DNA from: Autumnicola patrickiae
Lineage (GTDB): Bacteria > Bacteroidota > Bacteroidia > Flavobacteriales > Flavobacteriaceae
Length of the DNA stretch: 64,000 bases
Direction of reading: 5' to 3'
NCBI RefSeq assembly: GCF_031846525.1
Contig: NZ_JAVRHM010000011.1
Coordinates: forward strand, 1 to 64,000
Under the pieces are notes generated by a model. The model did no database searches and had not been told where the DNA came from. It worked only from the letters and a program-made list of their open reading frames with translations. Shown here piece after piece: positions 41,972 to 50,542 of this stretch. The first letter of the stretch is position 1. Every line of letters starts with the position of its first letter. A program made the translations under genes and the position numbers.

Positions 41972-42487
41972 ATGACACAACAGGATTTCCTTAGTAAAAT
42001 TAATCCCGCAAGGGATAAAATGTACAGGCTGGCATTAAGGCTGCTGGTATCAAAAGAAGCAGCAGAGGATGCTACGCAGGAAGTAATGATGAAACTCTGG
42101 GATCGCAAACAAAAGATCAAGGAATATGCCAATGTTGAAGCTTATGCAATGACGGTAACTAAAAATTACTGTCTGGATCAATTAAAATTGAAATATAATA
42201 ACAATCTAAGGATTGTTCATCAAAATTATGAAAGTGACACGATCTCTGTTCAGAGGGAAATGGAAGTTAAAGACGAACTTTCCTGGGTGGATAGGATTAT
42301 AAAGGAACTTCCTGAACAACAACAGGTGATATTTCAGTTAAGAGATGTGGAGCAATATGAGTTTGAAGAGATATCAAAAATTGTTGGAATGGAATGCACT
42401 GCAATTAGGGTGGCCTTATCCAGGGCGAGAAAGAAAATAAGAGAAGGTTTAACGAAGAAACATGACTATGGAGTTAAGAGAAGTTGA
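41972..42487 (+). CDS. ECF-type RNA polymerase sigma factor
   Basis: 171 residues. Region 2 (about 10-80) shows YRLALRLLVSKEAAEDATQEVMMKLWDRKQKI and EAYAMTVTKNYCLDQLK. Region 4 (about 110-165) shows LPEQQQVIFQLRDVEQYEFEEISKIVGMECTAIRVALSRARKKIRE, a helix-turn-helix. The upstream TGTAACA/CGTCGTA pair suggests self-activation. It overlaps the start of the candidate anti-sigma gene by about 20 bases and heads a four-gene operon. Confidence 0.92.
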   Translation: MTQQDFLSKINPARDKMYRLALRLLVSKEAAEDATQEVMMKLWDRKQKIKEYANVEAYAMTVTKNYCLDQLKLKYNNNLRIVHQNYESDTISVQREMEVKDELSWVDRIIKELPEQQQVIFQLRDVEQYEFEEISKIVGMECTAIRVALSRARKKIREGLTKKHDYGVKRS

Positions 42488-42923
42488 AAGACTAATAGAA
42501 AAATATGAAGAGGGGAGTACTTCCCTGGCAGAGGAAAAACAGTTGAAGGAATACTTTAATACCCACTCAGTTCCTTCGCGCCTGGAATCCTACCGCATAA
42601 TTTTTGGCTACACAACGGCGGCCAGAAAAGAAACTTATCAGGGGAAAAATCCTGTTGGGAAAAAACCTGGAAGCAAATATGCCTGGATAGCAATTGCGGC
42701 TAGCATTGTGCTGGCACTAGGACTTTTTGTTTATCAAAATAACAGTGCATATAAGATGGAAAATGAGCACAAAGATATAGTAATGACAGAAGAACAGGAA
42801 CAAACCTACCAGCAGGCCAGGCAAACACTTTTACTGGTTTCAGAATATATGAACGAAGGGAAGGAAGAACTTGTACATCTAAAAGAAATTAATAGTGCCA
42901 ATAAATTTATCAATCTAAAATAA
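42462..42923 (+). CDS. Single-pass membrane protein, candidate anti-sigma factor
   Basis: 153 residues from the first ATG; a second ATG at 42468 gives MELREVERL and is equally possible. The cytoplasmic N-terminus (ERLIEKYEEGSTSLAEEKQLKEYF) is the usual start of Bacteroidota anti-sigma-like proteins. It is followed by one membrane segment (YAWIAIAASIVLALGLFVYQNN, about 75-97) and an outer domain of about 55 residues. The overlap with the sigma gene supports a partner role. Confidence 0.72.
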   Translation: MTMELREVERLIEKYEEGSTSLAEEKQLKEYFNTHSVPSRLESYRIIFGYTTAARKETYQGKNPVGKKPGSKYAWIAIAASIVLALGLFVYQNNSAYKMENEHKDIVMTEEQEQTYQQARQTLLLVSEYMNEGKEELVHLKEINSANKFINLK

Positions 42924-42929
42924 ACCCAA

Positions 42930-43457
42930 ATGAGAACAATTATCTTTTTAATAGTAATGACTTTAACTTCCGTTTTCAGTAACGCCCAGTCTTTTGAAAA
43001 ATACGACGGAATGAAAGGAGTCGATGGCGTGGTAATGACCAGCAAAATGTTTAAAATGCTTGCAGATCTGGATCTTAGTGACAGTGATCCTGAAGCGCAG
43101 CAATACCTTAGATTAATAGAAAATCTAAACGAGATAAAAATGTTTACCACTAAAGATGGAAACGTAAGGTCACAGATGAACGATGATGTAACGGCATACC
43201 TTAAAAGAGGCTCACTAGAACAATTAATGAGGGTTACAGAAGATGGAAAAACAATAAAGTTCTATTCCAGACCGGGAAAAAATGACACTTCTGTAAGCGA
43301 GTTATTTATGTTTATGGAAAGCCAGGCCGGAGCAGATGCAATGTCTATGATTGTAAAAATAACCGGAGAAATTGATCTGTCCCAATTGTCCAAGTTAGCA
43401 TCAGACCTGAAAGTTCCGGGTGCCGAAGAATTAAAAAATGTTAACAATAAATCCTAA
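42930..43457 (+). CDS. DUF4252 protein, exported
   Basis: 175 residues with a signal peptide (MRTIIFLIVMTLTSVFSNAQ). The mature part begins FEKYDGMKGVDGVVMTSKMFKML, followed by EIKMFTTKDG and MRVTEDGKTIKFYSRPGKN, landmarks of DUF4252. Function unknown. These proteins are usually encoded behind ECF sigma genes in Bacteroidota. It is 6 bases after the candidate anti-sigma gene and 11 bases before a second DUF4252 gene. Confidence 0.8.
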   Translation: MRTIIFLIVMTLTSVFSNAQSFEKYDGMKGVDGVVMTSKMFKMLADLDLSDSDPEAQQYLRLIENLNEIKMFTTKDGNVRSQMNDDVTAYLKRGSLEQLMRVTEDGKTIKFYSRPGKNDTSVSELFMFMESQAGADAMSMIVKITGEIDLSQLSKLASDLKVPGAEELKNVNNKS

Positions 43458-43468
43458 TATTATTAGTC

Positions 43469-44080
43469 ATGAAAATTGTAAAAATTATAAGTTGCTTGAT
43501 AGTAAGCCTGGTTCTTTTTTCCTGTAATAATGAACCTACACTTCAGGAATATTATGTCGAAAACCAGAGTGATAAAGAGTTTTTAGCCATAGACTTACCC
43601 GTGAGTATGTTCGCTAATAGTGAGGCTTTAAACGAAGATCAACGAGCAACCCTGGAAACGGTAAAAAAAGTGAATGTACTTGCATATCCAGTTAAGGATG
43701 GGAACGAGAAATTTACAGCAGAAAAAGCAGAACTTGAAAATATTCTGAAGGATGAATCTTATCAGTTATTGATAAGATATGGCTCCGGAGAGCGTGGAGC
43801 AGAAATTTATTTTACTGGTGATGAAGAAGCTATTGACGAATTTATTGTTTTTGGATACGACAATTCCAAAGGAATGGGGGTTGCACGCGTTCTTGGTGAA
43901 GACATGAATCCTGCCAGTTTGCTTAAGTTACTAAAGAGTATGGAAGAAGGAGATCTAAACCTCGAAGCGTTGAGCAGCATTGGAGATGTATTTGGTGAAG
44001 AAAAGCAAATAGCTGATTCTTCAGAAGTTAAAACCGATTCTGTAAATGTTGAAATTGATGCTGTAGAAGCTGCTGAATAG
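43469..44080 (+). CDS. DUF4252 lipoprotein
   Basis: 203 residues with lipobox LFSC (about 19). It follows the pattern of the preceding paralogue (DLPVSMFANSE ... LLIRYGSGERGAEIYFTGDEEAIDEFIVFGYDN ... MNPASLLKLLKSMEEGD) but is more acidic and is lipid-anchored rather than soluble. It is the last gene of the operon and is followed by a terminator. Confidence 0.78.
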   Translation: MKIVKIISCLIVSLVLFSCNNEPTLQEYYVENQSDKEFLAIDLPVSMFANSEALNEDQRATLETVKKVNVLAYPVKDGNEKFTAEKAELENILKDESYQLLIRYGSGERGAEIYFTGDEEAIDEFIVFGYDNSKGMGVARVLGEDMNPASLLKLLKSMEEGDLNLEALSSIGDVFGEEKQIADSSEVKTDSVNVEIDAVEAAE

Positions 44081-44101
44081 ATTCGGAAATACTTAAAATT
44101 A

Positions 44102-44131
44102 GAAAGCCGCTTTTTTTGCGGCTTTCTTGTT
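44102..44131 (+). terminator. Terminator of the second ECF sigma operon
   Basis: GAAAGCCGC-TTTTTTT-GCGGCTTTC: a 9 bp perfect stem, 22 bases after the last stop, between convergent genes. The minus strand has a poor T-run. Confidence 0.7.
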
Positions 44132-44146
44132 TCTCAGGACTTAAAA

Positions 44147-44722
44147 TTAAAGCCGAAAATTGTCTTTTTTCACTACCTCTCCCGGTTGCATATTTTCAAG
44201 TCTTTCGTTGCCGATTCTTACCCGAACAAGCCTGAGAGTGGGGAAACCGACGGCTGCAGTCATTTTTTTTACCTGACGGAATTTACCTTCTGTAAGTGTA
44301 ATTGAAATCCAGCTGGTAGGACCATGCCGCTCGTCCCTGATTCTTTTAGCTCTTTCGGGAAATTCTGGTTTTTCGGTCAATAATTGTGCTTTTGAAGGCA
44401 GCGTCTGGTATTTTTTGCCGTTTATACTAATTTCCACTCCCTTCCGAAGCGCTGCAACAGCTTCTTCGGTAATTTGCCCGTCTACCTGAACAAAATATTC
44501 CTTTTCAACCTTTTTTCCGGTAACTTCTGCACTCACTTTACCATCTGTGGTCAGCAAAAGCAAGCCTTCAGAATCCTGATCCAGCCTACCTATAGACATT
44601 GTGCCTTCAGGAAAATCAAACAGCTCTCCAAGAAGCCTTTTGCTCTTTTTCCGCGGCTTTTCGTTGGTAATAAACTGACTTAAATATCCGTAGGGTTTAT
44701 ATAATTTGAAATGGCTGTGCAT
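44147..44722 (-). CDS. 23S rRNA pseudouridine synthase, RluE/RsuA family
   Basis: I chose the ATG at 44722 (MHSHFKLYKPYGYLSQF), giving 191 residues. The longer frame would run through a copy of the dispersed intergenic motif at 44734-44754. The start KLYKPYGYLSQF and the catalytic Asp motif GRLDQDSEGLLLLTTDG (about 60-75) are clear, as is the C-terminal EGKFRQVKKMTAAVGFPTLRLVRVRIG. There is no N-terminal S4 domain, as in RluE. It isomerises a uridine in rRNA. Confidence 0.87.
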   Translation of the reverse strand: MHSHFKLYKPYGYLSQFITNEKPRKKSKRLLGELFDFPEGTMSIGRLDQDSEGLLLLTTDGKVSAEVTGKKVEKEYFVQVDGQITEEAVAALRKGVEISINGKKYQTLPSKAQLLTEKPEFPERAKRIRDERHGPTSWISITLTEGKFRQVKKMTAAVGFPTLRLVRVRIGNERLENMQPGEVVKKDNFRL

Positions 44723-44733
44723 CTTCAGAATAT

Positions 44734-44754
44734 AGGTTGATAATTGGCATTTTT
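44734..44754 (-). repeat. Isolated copy of the dispersed motif
   Basis: The minus strand reads AAAAATGCCAATTATCAACC, 12 bases upstream of the chosen pseudouridine synthase ATG. Confidence 0.55.
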
Positions 44755-44883
44755 TAGCATTGACTTGATTTATTTCACTTTTTTTTATGCCCCATTTTTT
44801 GTTAAGGACCTGCCACAATACTTAATATTACGTATCTGAAAAAACTAGTTTTTCGTATCATTAAATCCAAATCTTAGACAAAA

Positions 44884-45486
44884 ATGAAAAATTATTTACT
44901 ATTCTTAATAGCTTTTACAGCTTGTTTTTCCGGATTTTCACAGGAACGACCAATGCGTATAGGAATAAAATTGGGCTTACCTAATATTGTTGGTTTAAAT
45001 GCCGAATATGTAACCCCATGGTTGGATGGACGCTTAGCTCCCAACGTAGATTTATCGATTTTTCCAGTAACCGAATCTATGTTTGATGACAGGGAAGGGA
45101 CAATTTCTTATGTTCAGGCAGGGTTCAATTATTACTTATTAGCCCCGGGAAAAGGCCTTTATACCAATCTTAGTTATGGATATCTTAAAGGTAAAGGAAC
45201 TGCGGAAAATGTCACAGCAGAATCTCCCACAGCAACAGGAGAATATTTAGAAGGAAAAGGGTATTTTGATGAAAGTAGTCATTCGATTAATATAAAGCTG
45301 GGAGGTAAGTTTGGAAATAAATTTTATTTCCGACCAGAAATTGGTTGTGCTTTTAATGATCTTCCAGAAAAATATGGCACTGAAGTAAGATTTCAAGACG
45401 GTTCTTCTGAAGTTCAATACGAGTCCATACCAGAAATCTTTACCAAAGGTATTCTTTTTAATATAGGAGTAGGAATTGCTTTTTAG
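44884..45486 (+). CDS. Exported outer-membrane-barrel-like protein of unknown function
   Basis: 200 residues with signal peptide MKNYLLFLIAFTACFSGFSQ. The mature part alternates short beta-strands with glycines (RIGIKLGLPNIVGLNAEYVTPW, YVQAGFNYYLLAPGKGLYTNLSYGYLKG, GGKFGNKFYFRPEIGCAF) and ends GILFNIGVGIAF with a C-terminal Phe. All of this suggests a small outer membrane beta-barrel. I do not recognise a specific family. A palindrome AAAAACTAGTTTTT flanked by two CGTATC hexamers lies 31-54 bases upstream. Confidence 0.65.
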   Translation: MKNYLLFLIAFTACFSGFSQERPMRIGIKLGLPNIVGLNAEYVTPWLDGRLAPNVDLSIFPVTESMFDDREGTISYVQAGFNYYLLAPGKGLYTNLSYGYLKGKGTAENVTAESPTATGEYLEGKGYFDESSHSINIKLGGKFGNKFYFRPEIGCAFNDLPEKYGTEVRFQDGSSEVQYESIPEIFTKGILFNIGVGIAF

Positions 45487-45602
45487 AGAAAGCTGAAATC
45501 ATCTTAAAACAAAGAAGGTGGAATCTTTAATAGGAATTACTTCGGAAGTTATACTGAAGGTTTTCATTTCTCTCTTTTTTTAAAGTTGAAGTAGAAGCAA
45601 AT

Positions 45603-45641
45603 AAAAATCCCGCTCTGAAAATTCAGAACGGGAATTTTTTT
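45603..45641. terminator. Bidirectional terminator between convergent genes
   Basis: TCCCG..CTGAA-AA-TTCAG..CGGGA with A residues on the left and TTTTTTT on the right. It can end both the barrel-like gene (+) and the M3 peptidase gene (-). Confidence 0.75.
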
Positions 45642-45671
45642 ACAGTTAAATTCAACTGAATTATCTGAAGT

Positions 45672-47819
45672 TTATTTAGAATCTGAAGGTACAGGGAAAC
45701 CTCTGTCCCTCATCAAAGCATCTATGTTGGCATCTCTTCCACGGAATTTCCTGTATGCTTCAGCGGGATCCATTGCATTTCTCGGGGCAAAAAGGAAGCG
45801 TACGAGTTTATGCGCAACTTCTTTATCGTAAAAACCTCCCGGTGCTTCAGCAAAAGCTTCCGAAGCATCAGAAGTCAATACGTCTGCCCATAAATATCCG
45901 TAATATCCGGTTGCGTAACCTTCACCCGAAAATACGTGGCCGAAATGCGGAGAACGGTGCCTCATCACAATTTGCTCCGGCATTCCAAGCTCTTTTAACT
46001 GTTCTTTCTCAAATTCCCTGGGATCGATATCTTCAGGATCTGTGGTGTGATATTTCATATCCATAAGTGCAGATGCAAGAAATTCTGTAGTAGCAAATCC
46101 CTGGTTAAACGTTGATGCCTTTTTAATTTTCTGAACTAATTCCTGCGGAATAACTTCCCCGGTTTCGTGATGTTTCAGAAATTGATTGATCACTTTATCT
46201 GTAGATAACCAACGCTCCAGTAACTGAGATTGAAATTCTGTATAATCTCTTACTCCGCCTTGTAAAGTCGGATATTTCACATCTGCAGAAAGGAAGTGCA
46301 ATGCATGTCCAAATTCATGAAAGAAGGTTTCCGCGTCGTCCCAGGAAACCAAAACAGGTTCTCCCGGTGCAGGTTTAATAAAATTTGAATTGTTCGAAGA
46401 TAACACAGGTTTATCTCCTTTTAGTTCAGTAGCACTTCTATACGTAGTCGCCCATGCTCCGGAGCGTTTTCCCTGCCTTGCATAAGGATCGAGGTACCAT
46501 AAACCTACAATCTCACCGGTAGTTTTATCGGTTACTTCCCAAACTTTCACATCTTCATGAAAAACAGGCACAGTTCCTTCTTCTACAGGGGAAAAGTTAT
46601 AATTGAACAATTCCCCGGCAGTAAAAAACAACGCCTGAGTCAGGTTTCCCAACTCCAAATATTGCTTTACTTCCTCGCTGTCCAGGTCATATTTCTGTTT
46701 ACGAACTTTTTCGGCGTAATAGCGATAATCCCATGGCTTTATAGTAATATCTTTTCCTTCCTTATCTGCAATCGCTTGCATATCTGCTACTTCCTCTTCA
46801 ACTCTTGCAAGTGCTGCCGGCCAAACGGCCTCCATAAGTTCCATGGCTTTTTCCGGAGTTTTGGCCATCCTGTCCTGCAATCTCCATTGCGCATAATTGT
46901 CGTAGCCCATAAGTTCTACGCGCTCGTCTCGCAGTTTCAGGATTTGGGAAATAACTTCGTTATTATCAAATTCATCCTGGTTATCTCCACGTGAATAATA
47001 ATTTCTCCAGACTTTTTCCCTAAGTTCCCTTTCTTCAGAATACGTTAAAAACGGATCCATAGAAGAGCGGGTGTTGGTAACTGCATATTCTCCTTCATGT
47101 CCTTGCTCGGCTGCTGCTGTTGCTGCAGATTTTACGTAGGATTCCGGTAATCCGCTAATTTGGTTTTCGTCAAGGAAGACGACATAATTCTCTTCCTCGG
47201 CCAAAACGTTGTTAGAAAACTTCGTGTATAACCTGGAAAGTTCCTTATTAATTTCGGCATAACGCTCTTTGTCTTCTTTGCTGAGGTTAGCGCCGCTCAT
47301 CTCAAAATCTTTGTAGATAAGTTCTATTGTCCTTTGCTGCTGAGGTTCCAGTGAATCCTTCTGAGCCTGCTCGTATATACTTTTTATCCGCTGAAAAAGA
47401 GCTTCATTCTGAGAAATTTTTGAACTGTATTCCGAAATTTTTGGAGAAAGTTCTTTTTGCACTTCCCTAAATTCCGGACTGGAAACATTGCTGCTGTATA
47501 TTCCGTAATAGGTAAACGCCCGATCCAGCGCTTCGCCGGTCATTTCCATCGGGTCAATCGTGTTTTCAAAAGTCGGCGGTGCGGGGTTGCTGGCGATTTT
47601 ATCGATTTCGGTGAGGTGCATTTCCATGCCTTTTTCTATGGCAGGTTTTATAAGCTCCACCTCCATTTTATCAAAATCGGGCACACCTTCATAAGGTCCG
47701 TCCCATTCTTGTAGCAGTATATTATCCATTTGATTTTGGTCGTTTTGTTGTGCCTGCGTCAATGTTGTAATCGATGCAAAGGCAAAAATTCCGATTAATT
47801 TAAGGGGTTTTAATTTCAT
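45672..47819 (-). CDS. M3-family metallopeptidase (peptidyl-dipeptidase Dcp-like), exported
   Basis: I chose the ATG at 47819 because MKLKPLKLIGIFAFASITTLTQAQ is a clean signal peptide; an ATG 24 bases upstream adds eight residues with no gain. The 715-residue product has the zinc motif FFHEFGHALHFLS (HExxH, about 495) with the distal Glu region DYTEFQSQLLERW. It continues with FNQGFATTEFLASALMDM and SPHFGHVFSGEGYATGYYGYLWADVL, all Dcp/oligopeptidase-type. It probably trims dipeptides from C-termini of periplasmic peptides. Transcribed alone. Confidence 0.92.
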   Translation of the reverse strand: MKLKPLKLIGIFAFASITTLTQAQQNDQNQMDNILLQEWDGPYEGVPDFDKMEVELIKPAIEKGMEMHLTEIDKIASNPAPPTFENTIDPMEMTGEALDRAFTYYGIYSSNVSSPEFREVQKELSPKISEYSSKISQNEALFQRIKSIYEQAQKDSLEPQQQRTIELIYKDFEMSGANLSKEDKERYAEINKELSRLYTKFSNNVLAEEENYVVFLDENQISGLPESYVKSAATAAAEQGHEGEYAVTNTRSSMDPFLTYSEERELREKVWRNYYSRGDNQDEFDNNEVISQILKLRDERVELMGYDNYAQWRLQDRMAKTPEKAMELMEAVWPAALARVEEEVADMQAIADKEGKDITIKPWDYRYYAEKVRKQKYDLDSEEVKQYLELGNLTQALFFTAGELFNYNFSPVEEGTVPVFHEDVKVWEVTDKTTGEIVGLWYLDPYARQGKRSGAWATTYRSATELKGDKPVLSSNNSNFIKPAPGEPVLVSWDDAETFFHEFGHALHFLSADVKYPTLQGGVRDYTEFQSQLLERWLSTDKVINQFLKHHETGEVIPQELVQKIKKASTFNQGFATTEFLASALMDMKYHTTDPEDIDPREFEKEQLKELGMPEQIVMRHRSPHFGHVFSGEGYATGYYGYLWADVLTSDASEAFAEAPGGFYDKEVAHKLVRFLFAPRNAMDPAEAYRKFRGRDANIDALMRDRGFPVPSDSK

Positions 47820-47879
47820 TCTGTGTGGTTTTTTAAAGAGCATAAAGATACGGACTATCGCTCAGATTTTCTAATAAAA

Positions 47880-48262
47880 TCCAGGCGCGGACGTTGTTCT
47901 TCGCAGAATTGAATCGTTTCTATTTCTGAAGTTGAACTGTGTAAAACAGCAGGTCGATAATTGGGAAATTTAAGGACCAGATTTTCTTCTGCCTTCTGCC
48001 GATAGACTGGAGACCTCACAGGTTTTTAAAACCTGTGAGGTCTGGTATTTAACCTAAAATTTCATCCCAAATGCCTCATTTCTTCTTCTAGAAAGAGCAC
48101 TTCCGCAACAGCAGGTCGATAATTGGCAAATTTTGACTTCGACTTTTTTCTATACTTGTGTATTTTAGAACAGGCTGAATTTTTTTCTCCTGATTCTTCT
48201 ATTTCTAGCTTCAAAAGCATCATTTCCGAAACAGCAGGTCGATAATTGGTAAATTTCGGCTT
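47880..48262. repeat. Intergenic repeat block with three motif copies and one palindrome
   Basis: Three spaced copies of ACAGCAGGTCGATAATTGG(N)AAATTT lie at about 47945, 48107 and 48230 in one orientation, each with a minus-strand dispersed-motif core. Between the first two is a palindrome CCTCACAGGTTTT/AAAACCTGTGAGG (about 48013-48040). No gene is present. Text before the second and third copies (TCTTCTATTTCTAG-like) also partly repeats. Confidence 0.7.
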
Positions 48263-48266
48263 AGAC

Positions 48267-48878
48267 TTAGAACAGCAGCTGATTCACTTTATTAATCTCG
48301 TCCATTGTTATGGTATGGGCGCGATTTGGATAAATTTCCATTTGTACAGAAGCTCCCATTTTCTCCAGAATTTCCTTTGATTCTTTGATCCTGGTTAGCG
48401 GAACATGAGGATCTTTATCTCCGGAACCTATAAAGACTTTTGTTCCTTCAAAATTACCATTATAGCGTTCGATTTTTAATTCTTTGCCTATAAGTCCGCC
48501 GGTAAATGCAACAATTCCTCCATATTCAGCGGCATATCTTGTAGCAACTTCCAAAGTGAGACAGGCACCCTGAGAAAATCCCATTATATAAATTTTGTTA
48601 AGCGGAAGATGTTCAGCAGTTTCGTCTATTAGCCGTTTTACAACGTCTACGGCAGAGGACAACCACGGTTCATTGGCTTTCTCTTCAGCCATGAAACTTG
48701 TTGGATACCAGGTGTTGTGCGTGGCCTGTGGGGCTGCTAAATAGCAATTTTTGATTCTGAATTCTTTAGCAAGCGGTAGAAGATCTTCTGCACTTGCTCC
48801 ACGACCGTGAAGCAGAATTATAGCATGTTCAGCTTCTTTCAACGGAACGCCTTTTTCTGTAATATTATATTCATGCAT
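48267..48878 (-). CDS. Phospholipase/carboxylesterase-type hydrolase, MhqD-like
   Basis: 203 residues, alpha/beta hydrolase: oxyanion region ILLHGRGASAED (about 22), nucleophile GFSQGACLTLE (about 110), Asp in GSGDKDPHVPL (about 155) and His in NRAHTITMDE (about 185). It is a cytoplasmic esterase. Its start overlaps the stop of the dioxygenase gene upstream by one base. In Bacillus, hydrolase MhqD and dioxygenase MhqO are produced together against quinones; the pairing here supports the same idea but does not prove it. Confidence 0.82.
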   Translation of the reverse strand: MHEYNITEKGVPLKEAEHAIILLHGRGASAEDLLPLAKEFRIKNCYLAAPQATHNTWYPTSFMAEEKANEPWLSSAVDVVKRLIDETAEHLPLNKIYIMGFSQGACLTLEVATRYAAEYGGIVAFTGGLIGKELKIERYNGNFEGTKVFIGSGDKDPHVPLTRIKESKEILEKMGASVQMEIYPNRAHTITMDEINKVNQLLF

Positions 48879-49837
48879 TAGTCTCTGAATTTTTCAATGT
48901 TAACTTCAACTGTATCCAACCCTCTTTCAATTGCACTTCGGTTTCTTTCTTCCCAGGAAGGCAATTTTAATGCTGTACCCAGATCCTCTTCAGCTTCGTC
49001 TATGGTAAATCCGATATCATTGGTGGCAACTTCAAAAAGGACTCCGCCCGGCTCACGAAAATAAATAGAATGAAAATATTGCCTGTCCAGTACAGGTGTA
49101 GGCTCTAAAATGCCATTTTCCAGCAATCTCTCTCTAAAATCAAGCTGTGTGGAATCATTTGGTGTGGCAAAAGCTACGTGATGCACCGTTCCTGCACCGC
49201 CTAAACCTCTTGGTGCGCCGGGATCTGTGACAATATCTACATAACTTCCGGCTTTTTCTGTTGTCGTGAGCCGTATCCTGTTTTCCTGTTCCAGGATCTG
49301 TTTGTGCTCCATCTCTTCAGTTAAAAGTTCTAAAGTTGCTTTTGGATTATTTTGGCCAATTGTTACGCCATAGAAACCTTTTACAGCGAATTCCTGCGGA
49401 ATTTGACCATAGGAAAAGCCCGGGCGGTCATCGTTGTTATTGGCAACAAGCTCGATTCCCATCCCATCATTATCTTCAAAATAAATTGAAGTCTCCTTGT
49501 TGAAATGCTGAACCGGCTTGTGGTACGAAATGTTGAATTTGTCAAGACGTCGCATCCAGTATTCCAGCGAATTTTCGGGAATAGAGAAGGAGGTAACCGT
49601 GACCTGTCCGTTTCCTTTGCGGCCTTTGCCAATTCCGTTGTACGGGAAAAAGGTCAGTATCGTTCCCGGTTGCCCGAGTTGATCTCCGTAATAAAGGTGA
49701 TAAATATTTGGAGCATCAAAATTGATGGTCTTTTTGACCATCCGCAGACCAAGGATTCCTGCATAGAAATCTACATTTTTCTGTGGATTTGATGCAAAGG
49801 AAGTAACATGGTGCAGTCCTGTGAGTAAATTTGCCAT
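48878..49837 (-). CDS. Ring-cleaving dioxygenase of the VOC superfamily, MhqO-like
   Basis: 319 residues made of two vicinal-oxygen-chelate domains (about 1-145 and 150-300). The first starts GLHHVTSFASNPQKNVDFYAGILGLRMVKKT. The second has GGAGTVHHVAFATPNDS with its metal His and ends FREPGGVLFEVATNDIGF with the metal Glu. It should open hydroquinone or catechol-like rings with Fe(II). It is the first gene of a two-gene minus-strand operon with the MhqD-like hydrolase. Confidence 0.87.
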   Translation of the reverse strand: MANLLTGLHHVTSFASNPQKNVDFYAGILGLRMVKKTINFDAPNIYHLYYGDQLGQPGTILTFFPYNGIGKGRKGNGQVTVTSFSIPENSLEYWMRRLDKFNISYHKPVQHFNKETSIYFEDNDGMGIELVANNNDDRPGFSYGQIPQEFAVKGFYGVTIGQNNPKATLELLTEEMEHKQILEQENRIRLTTTEKAGSYVDIVTDPGAPRGLGGAGTVHHVAFATPNDSTQLDFRERLLENGILEPTPVLDRQYFHSIYFREPGGVLFEVATNDIGFTIDEAEEDLGTALKLPSWEERNRSAIERGLDTVEVNIEKFRD

Positions 49838-49984
49838 AAGCTCAAGTGTTTAGAGTACAAATATAGTCGATGTCTCGACAATATTTGTACCTACAAATGT
49901 TATTCTTTTTCTAATTTTTCTTTTTCGTTTTCTTCTGAAAAACAACATCAGAGTTTTTATTTAAACCATTAGACAGAGGTTTGT

Positions 49985-50335
49985 CTATTGCTTAATCCAC
50001 GTTTTGGCCGCTTCTTTTTCCTGAATTTCAAAGAATTTAATGTCGGCTTTTGCGAATGGCTTCATCAATTGGGTAAGGCCTTTTTCCCATTTATCAGATC
50101 CTACCATGGCGATTTTTTCCATGTCTTCATTGTGTTCAAAGTCAAATTTCGCGTCGCGCCACATCGCACTTAAAGACCAGCCATCAAAATCCTGCATCTC
50201 AAAATACCAACGGATTTTCCCAAAAGCTCTTATCTTATCCTGGAGAAACGGAATTATTTTATTGTAATCTTCATCGGTCAATTTCTCTTCTGCAATGGTG
50301 TATATCACGTTTTCTTCTGCTGAAAGTTGAATCAT
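49985..50335 (-). CDS. SpoIIAA-like STAS-domain protein
   Basis: 116 residues with the single SpoIIAA-like domain: YTIAEEKLTDEDYNKIIPFLQDKIRAFGKIRWYFEMQDFDGW and FEHNEDMEKIAMVGSDKWEKGLTQLMKPFAKADIKFFEIQEKEAAKTWI. The fold is known from putative lipid or nucleotide binders and has no known enzyme activity. It is cytoplasmic and transcribed alone. Confidence 0.85.
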   Translation of the reverse strand: MIQLSAEENVIYTIAEEKLTDEDYNKIIPFLQDKIRAFGKIRWYFEMQDFDGWSLSAMWRDAKFDFEHNEDMEKIAMVGSDKWEKGLTQLMKPFAKADIKFFEIQEKEAAKTWIKQ

Positions 50336-50542
50336 TTTTTATCGATTTTTTGTTAAACATCTGTTTTATCAATTTCCGAATATCCACATTGGTTCCCAAA
50401 AGTAATTTCTGAAGCTTTCCATAAACCACTGTTAATTTTCATAAGCCTCAAAAATGCTGCTTCTTCAGGTTTTTATAATTCTGCATTAAACTCTTTTTAT
50501 TTTTTTATTCCTTAGCATTGTACAAAATGAAATCAAAATCTC

